Positions 8,068-18,037 of a stretch of 64,000 bases of DNA are shown here, in pieces. Position numbers and translations under genes: made by a program. Each line of letters starts with the position of its first letter. The first letter of the stretch is position 1. Where the stretch lies: positions 1 through 64,000 of the forward strand of contig NZ_JAUFPS010000015.1 in NCBI RefSeq assembly GCF_030409315.1. Direction: 5' to 3'. Below the pieces are notes generated by a model. The model searched no databases, had not been told where the DNA came from, and saw only the letters and a list, made by a program, of their open reading frames with translations. Source of the stretch: Mucilaginibacter flavus. GTDB taxonomy: Bacteria > Bacteroidota > Bacteroidia > Sphingobacteriales > Sphingobacteriaceae.

Positions 8068-11000
8068 ATGTTATCATTTTACAAAAGAGCAATATCACTT
8101 TCGGCTTTATCATGCTTGTTTACCATGGCTGCTTTTGCGCAGCGCCCGCTTACCTCAAGTAAAGAACATAGTTATTACACCTACATCTATAAACTTACCA
8201 CCGCCCAGGTTGCCAGGTTTTATACCCATCCCGATGATTCGCTTAATGAAAACATCCTTCACCACCCTATTGATTCATTTAAAACCAACACGCGCTGGGA
8301 AAACACCTTACCAGCAGGCAACTATTTAAAAGTTGCTGCCGATAAAAACAGGCTCACCTATGCTCTTTTAGAAAATCACTCGGCTTTTATAAAGGTATTG
8401 CATAATGATTATGACCATCGTTTCATTATTTGGGATAAACAGGGTAATACTATCAAAAATGCCGCAGTATTGTATAATGGCAAAACACTTAATTACGATA
8501 GCAAAAGTGGCACCTGGCACAGTAAAAACACAGAAAAAGCTAGCACTATACAGGTAGATTTTAATGGTGTAGCCAACTTTTTCACTTTGAAAGAAGAAGA
8601 TTATGAGCCTGATAATGATAAAATTAGCTGGTTATCATCCTTTTGGAAATCAATCAAAAACATCTTTTCAAAAGGTAACGATGATAACAGCCGCGACCGG
8701 TATCAACAACATGCCCAAAAACCTAAACCTTACTACAGCTTTGTAATATTTAACAAACCGCGATACAAACCAAACGATACCCTAAGATTTAAGGCTTTTA
8801 TACTTTATTCAAAATCGAAACTCCCAATTGTTCAAAAGAAACTGGACGTATTACTTTGCGAAGGATCATACACCAGCCGTGGTAAAAAGATAGGCACCGT
8901 CAATAGCTATCGTCCCGGCGGTTTTGAGTATAGCTTTGTACTGGGCGATAGCATCCGGCTTGATCAATATTACAACATCGCGCTGATTGACCCGGAATAT
9001 AAACGGGCGAAGAAAGATGCTGAACAGGAAGAAAGTTTGTATAACGATCCGGCAGTTGTGGCCTATGGCGGGTTTAAATACGAAGAATATGAGTTGAAAT
9101 CGACTAAATTTAACTTACGAACCGATAAAAAAGAACACTGGCGCGGCAACCCCCTGGCGATTTATCTGAAAGCTACCGACGAGAATGATTTACCGGTGCC
9201 AGATGGACGCGTCACGCTTACTTTAACCAACAGTTCGGCATCCGCATATAATGAAAAAAACGTTTTTGTGCCCGATACCCTTTGGACTAAACAAATCGCA
9301 CTCGATCCCGTTGGTGAAACTAAAATAATGCTTCCCGACTCTATTTTCCCGTCTGCAAATATAAGCTATCAGTTAAATGCCCGCTTCCTAAACTCGGCCA
9401 ATGAGGAGCGCACCCAATACAAATACCTTAATTTTAATAACAAACGCTTTAATATCAACACCGGGCTAACTGCCGATACGTTGAAAGCGCAGCTACAGGA
9501 GTTAGGGAAGCAACTAAAGGGCACCGCAATTATCAGCGCCTTTGATGGCAATGAGGATACCATATCTAAAGTAAAAGTAAACTTGCCGGCAAACATTATA
9601 ATTAACCCGGCTGCTTACAGCTATAATATTGAAGCAGATAGTACAGATACTGATGTAGAATTAAAAGATTTTAATGGCGGTATCTCGCTGGAATCTGACC
9701 GAACTGCCGACTCTATTTTTGTAAAGGTTATTAATGATAGAAAGCTGCATTTTTGGTACTCCGTTTTTGCAGGCAATAAACTGATAGATGCTGGCGAAGC
9801 AGATAATTTAACCTACAAAAAAGCATATCAAGGACAAAACATGGTTACTTTTTGGGTAAATTACATATGGGGCGGAATAAATCATAGTGAGCAGGCCCGG
9901 TTACTTTACCGTAAAGATTTACTCACAATTAATGTAAAACAACCCACAACAGTTTATCCGGGGCAGCGGGTAACTACAGATATTGTAGTTACCGATAACG
10001 CGGGCAAACCGGTTGCCAATGCTGATATTACCGCGTGGAGCCTTACGGGCAAATTTGAAGGCTACCGGGCACCAACTTTACCATACCTGGGTTACAAATT
10101 CAAATACCGCAAAACACTTAAACCATTCGATACAGAAAAAACAGACGCGGGCGGTTCAAACAAATTGAATTGGCAACGCTGGAGCAAAGAAATGGGGCTT
10201 GATAGCATTGAATACTACAAGTTTACCAATCCTAAAAAAATGTATACTATTGAAGAGCAAGGCATTGATACCATAACTCAAATAGCCCCATTCGTGGTAA
10301 AAAACGGGAACATTGAACCTGTACATATTTTATACATTGACGAAAAGCCGGTATATTTTAGCCAGGCTCAGCAGTTACATCGCTATAGCTTTGAGGTTAG
10401 TGCAGGGCGGCACCAGTTAAGGTTCAGGACCAATAACCGCAATTTCAGAGTAGATAGTATAATTGTAGCACGCGGCAAAAAACTAATCCTCAGTGTTAAT
10501 GAAAATGCCTTTGGTGGCGATAAAGTAACAGATACACTGAGTACTTATGAGGCAAACCTGCTCAATAACTATTTTGTGACCATAGTTAACAACTTTGATC
10601 ATAAAATGGCGCTGGTAAGCCAGGATAAGCTTTTGTATTACCTTAATCCCGCGAGCGAAAATCGTAGCCAAATCCTTACCGGCCCGTTTCCTTCAAACTT
10701 TGTTACGCTCGATGTAAAAACCCAGGAACCAAAAACGTTTGTTGCCGAACCCGGCTTTTCATACCAGTTTGAGCCGGGCTTACTTAAACAAAAAAGTGTT
10801 CCAGGGAAGTATCCTTTTAATCCGATAATTTCTGGTGCGACTACCACTACCGACTACACCCAATATGTGCTTACCTGGCATGCGGCGGATAGCCTGTGGC
10901 AAAACTATCTTGATAACAGGGCCAATACTACCGAGCTGTTTAGAAACAACTTTGAGCCTGATGGTGAAACGGGTAAACTAATCATTGAAAGGGAGGTACG

Positions 11001-13962
11001 GAAAGAAGAAATACCTGTCCTTATCAGGAACATCATCATTTACAGATACAACGAGCCCGACTTTCTAAGAATTTTCCCGGGGAATAGCACCAACCTGGGA
11101 CAACTTAAAAAAGGCAAATACAGGGTAATGTTTTTGATGCAGGGGGGCAGGTACGATATTTTAGAGAATGTGAATATCAAACCCTACGGAACCAACTTTT
11201 ACAAAGTTTATATCACTCCCACCCATCCCCGCGATTCGGTGAGTATTAAGATAATTAATATTGTAGATAGCCGCCCGGACAACCGGTATTATGGGGGTCT
11301 TAATCAGGACGATGACGCAACTAAAATAAAAGAGGCTTTTAATGACAAATACACCCCGGTTAGTAATTACCAAAATATCATGACGGGAGTGGTAGTTGAT
11401 AAAAAAGACAAATCGCCGCTGCCTGGTGTAAGCGTGCGTATAAAAGGTACTACAACCGGCACGGTAACCAATGCACAAGGGCGATTTATGTTAAAAGTAC
11501 CGGCAAACGGAAAATTAGTATTCAATTACATTGGTTACGAAAGCGATGAAATAAGCATTACCGCGGGAAGCGAAGTGAGCGTTGCGCTCGCTGCATCAGC
11601 TAAGTACTTGCAGGAGGTTGTAGTAATAGGTTATGGAGCACAAAGCAAACGCGAACTTACGGGATCGGTAAGTGTTGTTAAAGCGGGTTATTTAAATATG
11701 CCATCAACCAATCTAAGCAACGCTTTGGCCGGCAGGGTTGCCGGGGTACAAGTAGTAAACACCGGCACACCCGGCTCTACAGATAAAATTTTTATCAGGG
11801 GCACAGCATCACCAGCAGGCGGCAGTCCACTTTATATTGTCGACGGCGAAATAGTAACTAACATAGCTGGCATAAACGTTAACGATATAAATGACCTTAA
11901 CATTTTAAAATCATCGGCGGCCGAAGCCTTGTATGGTGCCCGTGCTGCAAATGGCGTTATCATCATCACCACGAAAAAGAAAAACCAGGATGCAACGGCG
12001 CCCTCCCAGGCACAGCAAACCGAACAAACCTTACGTAAAAACTTTACCGATTATGCTTACTGGCAGCCCAAACTGACTACCGATGCGCAGGGCAAAGTTA
12101 GTTTTACAGCTACCTTCCCGGATGACATAACCAACTGGCGTACGTTTATAGCCGGAGTGACGGACCATAAACAAACCGGTTTTATAGAAAACCAAATAAA
12201 ATCATTTAAACCGCTCAGCGCGAATTTCATTGCCCCCCAATTTGCCGTTGCCGGCGATGAGATGAAACTGATAGGTAAGGTATTAAACTACAATGCCACC
12301 CCGGCTACACTCACCCGCACATTTACTTATAATGGCCGGCAACTTAAACAAGATGTATTATTGGTAGATAACTCCAAAATTGATACGCTAAACATTATCG
12401 CATCAGCTACAGACAGCCTGGCGTTTGAATATACCCTTAAACAGGATAAGGGCTATTTCGATGGCGAGGAACGTAAAGTACCGGTAATAAAACAAGGCGT
12501 TGAAGAAACCAAGGGCATTTTTGAAGCGCTGAACAGCGATACCACCGTAAACCTGAAATTTGATGCCGCAATGGGGCCGGTAACTTTCAGGGCAGAAGCT
12601 TCTGTATTACCTACGCTTATAGAGGAGAGCCGTAAGCTAAGGGAATACAAATATTTGTGTAACGAACAACTGGCTTCCAAACTAAAAGGCCTGCTTGCCG
12701 AGCGCAGGATTAAAAAGTTCCTGGGGGAAGAATTTAAGTATGATAAAAACATTAAAGCGGTTATTAAAAAGCTACAGGAAAACCGCAAAACCAATGGAAC
12801 CTGGGGTTGGTGGAAAGATACCGACGAAGAACTTTGGATTAGCCTGCACGCTGTTGAAGCTTTACTGGATGCCCAAAAAGAAGGCTACGCCGTTCAGCTC
12901 GATCAACAAAAATTAATTGATTATTTGGTTTACCAATTAGAAAGCTACCGGGGTGCCGATAAACTCACCTGCCTGGAGTTACTGCATAAACTACAGGCCA
13001 AGGTTGATTATGCCAAATATGCAGGCCTGGTTGAAAAAGAATATAAGGTGGTTAAATTAAACGCCGGGTTCGCGCTATCAAACTACGATAAATTGAGGTT
13101 GATGCTAATTAAACAAGAAACCGGAACAACCATTAAGCTGGATAGCTTACTGGCAAAAGAGCGCCACACGTTGTTTGGCAACGTTTATTGGGGCGAGGAT
13201 AGCTACCGTTTCTTCGACAACTCCATACAGTTAAGCGTGCTTGCCTACCACATCATCAAAAACGATGGCAAACACCCCGAGCTATTGCAAAAAATCCGTG
13301 GCTATTTCCTGGAACAACGCGGCCATGGTGATTGGCGCAATACTTATGAATCGGCCCTCATCCTGGAAACCATTCTGCCCGATTTGCTTGTAAACAACAA
13401 ACCCATAAAACCGGCATCAATCACTCTAAAAGGTCAAAAAAACGAAACTATTACCCAGTTCCCCTATTCGGCTAAACTTGATGCCGGAAACCTAAGCATC
13501 AGCAAAACAGGCGATTTACCTGTGTACATTACAGGTTACCAACAGTTTTGGAATGCAAAACCAGAAAAGGTAAGTAAAGATTTCACAGTAAATACCAGGT
13601 TTGAACACCAGGGCAAAAAAACAAACCAATTAAAAGGTGGCGAAGTAGTTAACCTGCAAGCCGAGGTAACAGCCAAAGGCGATGCCGATTTTGTAATGAT
13701 TGAGGTACCTATCCCTGCCGGGTGTTCGTACGAAAGTAAAGAACAAAACTGGACCAATAACGAAGTACACCGCGAATACTTTAAAGAAAAAGTAAGCATA
13801 TTTTGCCGTAAACTTAAACAGGGAACATATACTTTCAGCATTAATCTTATACCACGATATGATGGTAAATACACCCTAAACCCGGCCAAGGCAGAAATGA
13901 TGTATTTCCCGGTATTTTATGGGCGAGAGGGGATGAAATCGGTGGTTATTGCTTCGCATTAG
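8068..13962 (+). CDS. Alpha-2-macroglobulin family protein with an inserted regulatory domain and TonB-receptor plug
   Basis: A 1964-residue exported protein with a signal peptide cleaved after AAFA (residue 24). Residues about 200-1090 contain macroglobulin MG-type beta domains. Residues 1105-1190 are a carboxypeptidase-regulatory-like domain (TGVVVDKKDKSPLPGVSV). Residues about 1195-1305 are a SusC-type TonB-receptor plug (VVVIGYGAQSKRELTGSV, then SPLYIVDGE, ending GVIIITTKKK). Macroglobulin sequence then resumes (YWQPKLTTDAQGKVSF, DITNWR). Cys1531 in CNEQ is the expected thioester site (CxEQ). The rest matches the complement-like helical domain. No receptor barrel is present. The family traps proteases or acts in the envelope; the role of the plug is unknown. 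The last codons and the TAG stop overlap the heptamer element. Confidence 0.85.
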   Translation: MLSFYKRAISLSALSCLFTMAAFAQRPLTSSKEHSYYTYIYKLTTAQVARFYTHPDDSLNENILHHPIDSFKTNTRWENTLPAGNYLKVAADKNRLTYALLENHSAFIKVLHNDYDHRFIIWDKQGNTIKNAAVLYNGKTLNYDSKSGTWHSKNTEKASTIQVDFNGVANFFTLKEEDYEPDNDKISWLSSFWKSIKNIFSKGNDDNSRDRYQQHAQKPKPYYSFVIFNKPRYKPNDTLRFKAFILYSKSKLPIVQKKLDVLLCEGSYTSRGKKIGTVNSYRPGGFEYSFVLGDSIRLDQYYNIALIDPEYKRAKKDAEQEESLYNDPAVVAYGGFKYEEYELKSTKFNLRTDKKEHWRGNPLAIYLKATDENDLPVPDGRVTLTLTNSSASAYNEKNVFVPDTLWTKQIALDPVGETKIMLPDSIFPSANISYQLNARFLNSANEERTQYKYLNFNNKRFNINTGLTADTLKAQLQELGKQLKGTAIISAFDGNEDTISKVKVNLPANIIINPAAYSYNIEADSTDTDVELKDFNGGISLESDRTADSIFVKVINDRKLHFWYSVFAGNKLIDAGEADNLTYKKAYQGQNMVTFWVNYIWGGINHSEQARLLYRKDLLTINVKQPTTVYPGQRVTTDIVVTDNAGKPVANADITAWSLTGKFEGYRAPTLPYLGYKFKYRKTLKPFDTEKTDAGGSNKLNWQRWSKEMGLDSIEYYKFTNPKKMYTIEEQGIDTITQIAPFVVKNGNIEPVHILYIDEKPVYFSQAQQLHRYSFEVSAGRHQLRFRTNNRNFRVDSIIVARGKKLILSVNENAFGGDKVTDTLSTYEANLLNNYFVTIVNNFDHKMALVSQDKLLYYLNPASENRSQILTGPFPSNFVTLDVKTQEPKTFVAEPGFSYQFEPGLLKQKSVPGKYPFNPIISGATTTTDYTQYVLTWHAADSLWQNYLDNRANTTELFRNNFEPDGETGKLIIEREVRKEEIPVLIRNIIIYRYNEPDFLRIFPGNSTNLGQLKKGKYRVMFLMQGGRYDILENVNIKPYGTNFYKVYITPTHPRDSVSIKIINIVDSRPDNRYYGGLNQDDDATKIKEAFNDKYTPVSNYQNIMTGVVVDKKDKSPLPGVSVRIKGTTTGTVTNAQGRFMLKVPANGKLVFNYIGYESDEISITAGSEVSVALAASAKYLQEVVVIGYGAQSKRELTGSVSVVKAGYLNMPSTNLSNALAGRVAGVQVVNTGTPGSTDKIFIRGTASPAGGSPLYIVDGEIVTNIAGINVNDINDLNILKSSAAEALYGARAANGVIIITTKKKNQDATAPSQAQQTEQTLRKNFTDYAYWQPKLTTDAQGKVSFTATFPDDITNWRTFIAGVTDHKQTGFIENQIKSFKPLSANFIAPQFAVAGDEMKLIGKVLNYNATPATLTRTFTYNGRQLKQDVLLVDNSKIDTLNIIASATDSLAFEYTLKQDKGYFDGEERKVPVIKQGVEETKGIFEALNSDTTVNLKFDAAMGPVTFRAEASVLPTLIEESRKLREYKYLCNEQLASKLKGLLAERRIKKFLGEEFKYDKNIKAVIKKLQENRKTNGTWGWWKDTDEELWISLHAVEALLDAQKEGYAVQLDQQKLIDYLVYQLESYRGADKLTCLELLHKLQAKVDYAKYAGLVEKEYKVVKLNAGFALSNYDKLRLMLIKQETGTTIKLDSLLAKERHTLFGNVYWGEDSYRFFDNSIQLSVLAYHIIKNDGKHPELLQKIRGYFLEQRGHGDWRNTYESALILETILPDLLVNNKPIKPASITLKGQKNETITQFPYSAKLDAGNLSISKTGDLPVYITGYQQFWNAKPEKVSKDFTVNTRFEHQGKKTNQLKGGEVVNLQAEVTAKGDADFVMIEVPIPAGCSYESKEQNWTNNEVHREYFKEKVSIFCRKLKQGTYTFSINLIPRYDGKYTLNPAKAEMMYFPVFYGREGMKSVVIASH

Positions 13963-14710
13963 TCATTAGTCATTGGTCATTGGTCATTGGTCATTGGTCA
14001 TTGGTCATTGGTCATTGGTCATTGGTCATTGGTCATTGGTCATTGGTCATTGGTCATTGGTCATTGGTCATTGGTCATTGGTCATTGGTCATTGGTCATT
14101 GGTCATTGGTCATTGGTCATTGGTCATTGGTCATTGGTCATTGGTCATTGGTCATTGGTCATTGGTCATTGGTCATTGGTCATTGGTCATTGGTCATTGG
14201 TCATTGGTCATTGGTCATTGGTCATTGGTCATTGGTCATTGGTCATTGGTCATTGGTCATTGGTCATTGGTCATTGGTCATTGGTCATTGGTCATTGGTC
14301 ATTGGTCATTGGTCATTGGTCATTGGTCATTGGTCATTGGTCATTGGTCATTGGTCATTGGTCATTGGTCATTGGTCATTGGTCATTGGTCATTGGTCAT
14401 TGGTCATTGGTCATTGGTCATTGGTCATTGGTCATTGGTCATTGGTCATTGGTCATTGGTCATTGGTCATTGGTCATTGGTCATTGGTCATTGGTCATTG
14501 GTCATTGGTCATTGGTCATTGGTCATTGGTCATTGGTCATTGGTCATTGGTCATTGGTCATTGGTCATTGGTCATTGGTCATTAGGGCAAGTTGATTCTG
14601 CTGATGTTGTTTCAAAATTCTCAAATAAAAACTAATGACTAATGACAGCGAAGCGAAATGACCAATGACGCGAAGCAAATGACCAATGACCTAATGACTG
14701 CGAAGCAAAG
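13949..14710. repeat. Large TCATTGG heptamer element with inverted right arm
   Basis: From 13963 to 14585 there are exactly 89 heptamers: TCATTAG at both ends and 87 TCATTGG between, with no interruption that I can see. A unique core (14586-14631) follows, then an inverted right arm (14632-14710) of CCAATGA/CTAATGA units broken by GCGAAGC spacers. GCTTCGC also stands at the left edge (13951-13957), so the element is a large imperfect inverted repeat. Because 7 is not a multiple of 3, all three plus frames read the same meaningless peptide. The element fills the gap between two genes. Related copies lie at 50068-50287 and 47514-47572. Confidence 0.95.
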
Positions 14711-14716
14711 AATTTG

Positions 14717-14724
14717 TAGCTTTG
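14717..14724 (+). promoter_or_regulatory. -7 promoter box of the GT90 gene
   Basis: TAGCTTTG is a full match to TAnnTTTG, 17 bases before the ATG. No TTG is found 19-20 bases upstream, where the heptamer element ends, so the -33 part is weak or absent. Confidence 0.5.
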
Positions 14725-14740
14725 TCGCGTAAAGCAACAT

Positions 14741-15721
14741 ATGGGTTTCAGGAATTTATATATCGACGTAAAAAAGAATAAGATCCCCTATTATGTTGTA
14801 AACATCCTGAGGCAGGCTGTACCTGTATCGCTTTATCAAAAGGCCTTAAACAGAAAGCTTAAATCCATCAAAAAACACGATGAAGCCGCGGTGATTGATA
14901 GAGTGAATTATTACAATAAGCTGCAAACAATTTCGCCTATTAATGATGACGCTTTTGCTATAAAAGAGCTTAAGGTTTTTAATAGTCCTAAGGCTTACAA
15001 CTTTGATCTTTTTGAATACTGGCGCTATTTTAGTCACCATCTGAAGCTGAATTTTCTGTTAGGCGATATCACCCATGTAGAAACTAAACCCACCATCCAA
15101 AAAAGCCGACCTGTTGGGGATGATAACCAGAACGCCATATTGCTTAAGCTGGATAAGAAAAGGCATTTCCTTTTTGTAAAAGACACCAAAATATTTGCAG
15201 CAAAAAAGAATTTGCTGATCGGACGCGGGGTGATGAGCCAGCCGCATAGGATCAGGTTTATGGAAATGTATTTCGATAATCCCCTTTGCGACTTAGGGCA
15301 GGTGAATAAGCGTGGTGGCAATCCGGATTGGATAAAACCGAAGATCAATATTATTGATCACCTTGATTATAAATTTATCCTGAGCCTGGAGGGGAATGAT
15401 GTAGCCACCAATTTAAAGTGGATCATGTCGTCAAACTCCATAGCTGTTATGCCCAAACCTAAATACGAAACCTGGTTTATGGAAGGCCGGTTGATGGCCG
15501 ATTATCACTATATCCAAATCAAAGATGATTTTTCTGACCTGGAGGCCAAGCTTCATTACTATATAGCCAATCCCGATAAAGCCCTTGTTATCATCAAAAA
15601 CGCCAATGCTCACGTTTGGCAGTTTATGAATAAATCGCAGGAAGATTTGATCTCTTTATTGGTGCTTCAAAAGTTTTTTTACTACACCGGGCAAACCCAA
15701 AGTATTAGTACGCAACTTTAA
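14741..15721 (+). CDS. Glycosyltransferase family 90 (CAP10/LPS-modifying type)
   Basis: A 326-residue protein without signal peptide or membrane segment. Residues about 110-310 resemble the GT90 (CAP10) family, whose bacterial members add sugars to lipopolysaccharide or capsule: KSRPVGDDNQNAILLKL, DKKRHFLFVKDTK, then SLEGNDVATNLKWIMSSNS and a PKYETWFMEG segment near residue 245, which form the usual donor-binding half. The late SQEDLISLLVLQKFFYYTG matches the family's C-terminal helix. It stands alone between the heptamer element and the cupin gene, with no cell-surface cluster nearby. The acceptor is unknown. Confidence 0.75.
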   Translation: MGFRNLYIDVKKNKIPYYVVNILRQAVPVSLYQKALNRKLKSIKKHDEAAVIDRVNYYNKLQTISPINDDAFAIKELKVFNSPKAYNFDLFEYWRYFSHHLKLNFLLGDITHVETKPTIQKSRPVGDDNQNAILLKLDKKRHFLFVKDTKIFAAKKNLLIGRGVMSQPHRIRFMEMYFDNPLCDLGQVNKRGGNPDWIKPKINIIDHLDYKFILSLEGNDVATNLKWIMSSNSIAVMPKPKYETWFMEGRLMADYHYIQIKDDFSDLEAKLHYYIANPDKALVIIKNANAHVWQFMNKSQEDLISLLVLQKFFYYTGQTQSISTQL

Positions 15722-15871
15722 AGCCGGGCTATCTTCGCAATTTTATAACATAACCTTAGCAGTTTATTTTTCGTAAAAATCTATCTATAGGAAACAGTAA
15801 AATATCACCTAAAACAGCTGTTATATACTTAAATATTTTACTTAAGATTGTATAAACCTAATTGCTTAAAC

Positions 15872-16726
15872 ATGGACATCATCAGGAGAGACAACATTAC
15901 GTACGAAGAATTTATGGAAGAGCATTATAAACCGGGCATTCCCCTGGTTTTTACCAATGCCGCCAAAGTTTGGAAAGCAAATGGCCTGTTTACCCCCGAT
16001 TGGTTCCGTGAAAATTACCCCGACCGTAAAACCGACGTGCGCGGTACAACACTTACCATTAAAGAAGCAATGGATATGGTTGAAGCCAGTACCGAAGAAA
16101 AGCCGGCCGTATACCCTATTATTTTTGATATCCCGGCAACCATTCCCGAGCTGATGCCTTTGATAGATCCGCTGGATTTAAACTACGCATCGCCAAACTG
16201 GCTAAAAAACAAAATGTTCAGTTTAGGTAAATGGGGAGGTGCTACAGAAATGTTTATAGGCGGTCCTGGTGGCAGGTTCCCATATATGCACATTGATTAT
16301 TATCATCTTAATGCCTGGATCACTCAACTTTATGGCGAAAAACGTTTCACCGTTTTCCCACGCGGACAGGAACACTTACTTTACCCTCGTCCGGACGATC
16401 CGTGGCGCTCTGAAGTAAATGTTTTTGAGCCTGATTATGAAAAACACCCGTTGTTTAAACAAGCAACCCCTATTAGCTTTGTGGTTGGCCCCGGCGAAAC
16501 TTTATTTATACCCTTTGGTACATGGCATACAGCATACTCCCTTACGCCAACAATTTCGGTAGCGTTTGATACTCTGAATAAGAAAAACCATAAAGAGTTT
16601 ATGCAGGACGTTTGGACCTTTAAAAGCCGTCAAAGTAAACTAAAGGCCGTGGCCATGTATAGCTACGCCTGGTTAGCTACCCAAAGTTCAAAATTTGGCG
16701 AAACATTGTCAGGTAAAAAATATTAA
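15872..16726 (+). CDS. Cupin-like (JmjC-related) oxygenase
   Basis: A 284-residue protein of the Cupin_8 family, related to JmjC Fe(II)/2-oxoglutarate hydroxylases. Residues 138-150 contain the HxD iron motif (His140, Asp142), and His219 in FGTWHTAYSL is the distal ligand. The N-terminal third (ITYEEFMEEHYKPGIPLVF) is the typical entry of this family. The target is unknown; relatives hydroxylate proteins or small molecules. The frame opens at a TTG at 15848, but the ATG at 15872 gives the family-like start. A strong hairpin terminator follows at 16785. The neighbour nuoD has no evident functional link. Confidence 0.8.
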   Translation: MDIIRRDNITYEEFMEEHYKPGIPLVFTNAAKVWKANGLFTPDWFRENYPDRKTDVRGTTLTIKEAMDMVEASTEEKPAVYPIIFDIPATIPELMPLIDPLDLNYASPNWLKNKMFSLGKWGGATEMFIGGPGGRFPYMHIDYYHLNAWITQLYGEKRFTVFPRGQEHLLYPRPDDPWRSEVNVFEPDYEKHPLFKQATPISFVVGPGETLFIPFGTWHTAYSLTPTISVAFDTLNKKNHKEFMQDVWTFKSRQSKLKAVAMYSYAWLATQSSKFGETLSGKKY

Positions 16727-16784
16727 TATCCTGCACTAAATTTTATTGATTTAGCCGGATTAACAGAAAAAAAACTGATTTTTG

Positions 16785-16812
16785 AAACCCGACCTGACAG
16801 GTCGGGTTTTTT
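16785..16812 (+). terminator. Rho-independent terminator between cupin gene and nuoD
   Basis: A 12-bp perfect stem (16785-16796 with 16798-16809) and a T tail. The nuoD frame is open through this hairpin from a TTG at 16782, which shows that the start at 16833 is the real one. Confidence 0.9.
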
Positions 16813-16832
16813 ATATTTTACAGCGTTTAACT

Positions 16833-18035
16833 ATGGTGGTCACTAATTCCAAATACGAAGAGGCATTAATTAATTACAATAAAAAAATTGCTGATGCCAG
16901 CGTTGAGGATATGGTGCTTAACATGGGGCCGCAGCACCCATCAACCCATGGCGTTTTACGCCTGGAACTGATAACCGATGGCGAAATTGTTAAAGAAGTT
17001 ATCCCCCACATTGGTTACCTGCACCGCTGCTTTGAAAAACATGCCGAATCATTAACCTACCAGCAAACCATCCCCTTTACAGATAGGTTGGATTACCTGG
17101 CCTCTATGAATAACAGCCACGCTTTTGTAATGGGTGTTGAGCGAATGATGGGTATTGATAAAGATATCCCCAAACGAGTGGAGTACATTCGCGTACTGGT
17201 TTGCGAACTTAACCGCATTGCATCCCACCTGATAGCTATTGGAACTTACGGCATTGATATTGGTGCTTTTACCCCTTTCTTATGGTGTTTCAGAGATCGA
17301 GAGCACATTATGGGTATGCTGGAGTGGGCCTCGGGCTCACGCATGCTGTATAACTATATTTGGGTTGGCGGTTTATTTTACGATTTACCGGTTGGCTTTG
17401 AAGAACGCTGCCGCGACTTTGTGGAATACTTTAAACCCAAAATGGTTGAGCTTAATCAACTATTAACAGATAACCAGGTATTTATATCGCGCACAGCCAA
17501 TATTGGCGTGTTACCGCTTGATGTTGCCATTAACTATGGCTGTACCGGCCCAATGCTGCGTGCTTCTGGCTTAAAATGGGATTTACGCCGTATTGATAAT
17601 TATTCGGCCTACCCCGAACTTGATTTTGAAATACCAGTAGGTACAGGCCTGATGGGGAAGGTTGGCGATTGCTGGGACCGTTATAAAGTTAGGGTTGATG
17701 AAATTGAACAATCGCTAAGGATTGTAGAACAGTGTCTTGATCGCCTGCAAAAAGAACTGAAGCGCACGCCAGACTTCGATCCGCGTGCCAAAATGCCCCG
17801 CAAAACTATCCCAAAGGCACAAGACTACTATGTACGCTGCGAAGGGGCAAAAGGCGAATTGGGCTTCTATTTTGTATGTGATGGTAAATCAGAGATCCCT
17901 ACCCGCGTAAAATCCCGCGGACCAAGCTTTAACAACCTATCGGTGCTCCCCGAACTTTCAAAAGGCGTACTCATTGCCGATTTAATAGCCATTGTAGGCT
18001 CTATTGATTTTGTGTTAGGCGAAGTGGATAGGTAA
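16833..18035 (+). CDS. nuoD: NADH-quinone oxidoreductase subunit D
   Basis: A 400-residue, full-length NuoD, the 49-kDa-type subunit of respiratory complex I that helps form the quinone site at the membrane junction. [17 protein letters not shown] near residue 33 and the C-terminal run [16 protein letters not shown]...[11 protein letters not shown] are canonical, so it looks functional. What is odd is the context: no other nuo gene is present within 16 kb upstream or 46 kb downstream, although nuoD normally lies inside the nuoA-N operon. It may be an extra copy or the result of operon break-up. ATG 16833 follows the terminator hairpin. Confidence 0.92.
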   Translation: MVVTNSKYEEALINYNKKIADASVEDMVLNMGPQHPSTHGVLRLELITDGEIVKEVIPHIGYLHRCFEKHAESLTYQQTIPFTDRLDYLASMNNSHAFVMGVERMMGIDKDIPKRVEYIRVLVCELNRIASHLIAIGTYGIDIGAFTPFLWCFRDREHIMGMLEWASGSRMLYNYIWVGGLFYDLPVGFEERCRDFVEYFKPKMVELNQLLTDNQVFISRTANIGVLPLDVAINYGCTGPMLRASGLKWDLRRIDNYSAYPELDFEIPVGTGLMGKVGDCWDRYKVRVDEIEQSLRIVEQCLDRLQKELKRTPDFDPRAKMPRKTIPKAQDYYVRCEGAKGELGFYFVCDGKSEIPTRVKSRGPSFNNLSVLPELSKGVLIADLIAIVGSIDFVLGEVDR

Positions 18036-18037
18036 TC

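Noticed and set aside
11380..11985. Macroglobulin gene as an assembly fusion of two genes
   Set aside because: The frame is continuous on both sides, the junctions are clean, and macroglobulin sequence resumes after the plug, so a natural insertion is more likely.
13963..14585. Possible CRISPR array
   Set aside because: The units are 7 bases and contiguous, with no spacers and no cas genes.
13973..14635. Three long open frames repeating VIGHWSL
   Set aside because: They are products of the 7-base array, which reads the same in all three frames; no real start signal or non-repeat protein part exists.
16782..16832. Upstream TTG start for nuoD
   Set aside because: This stretch is a terminator hairpin and does not resemble NuoD N-termini.
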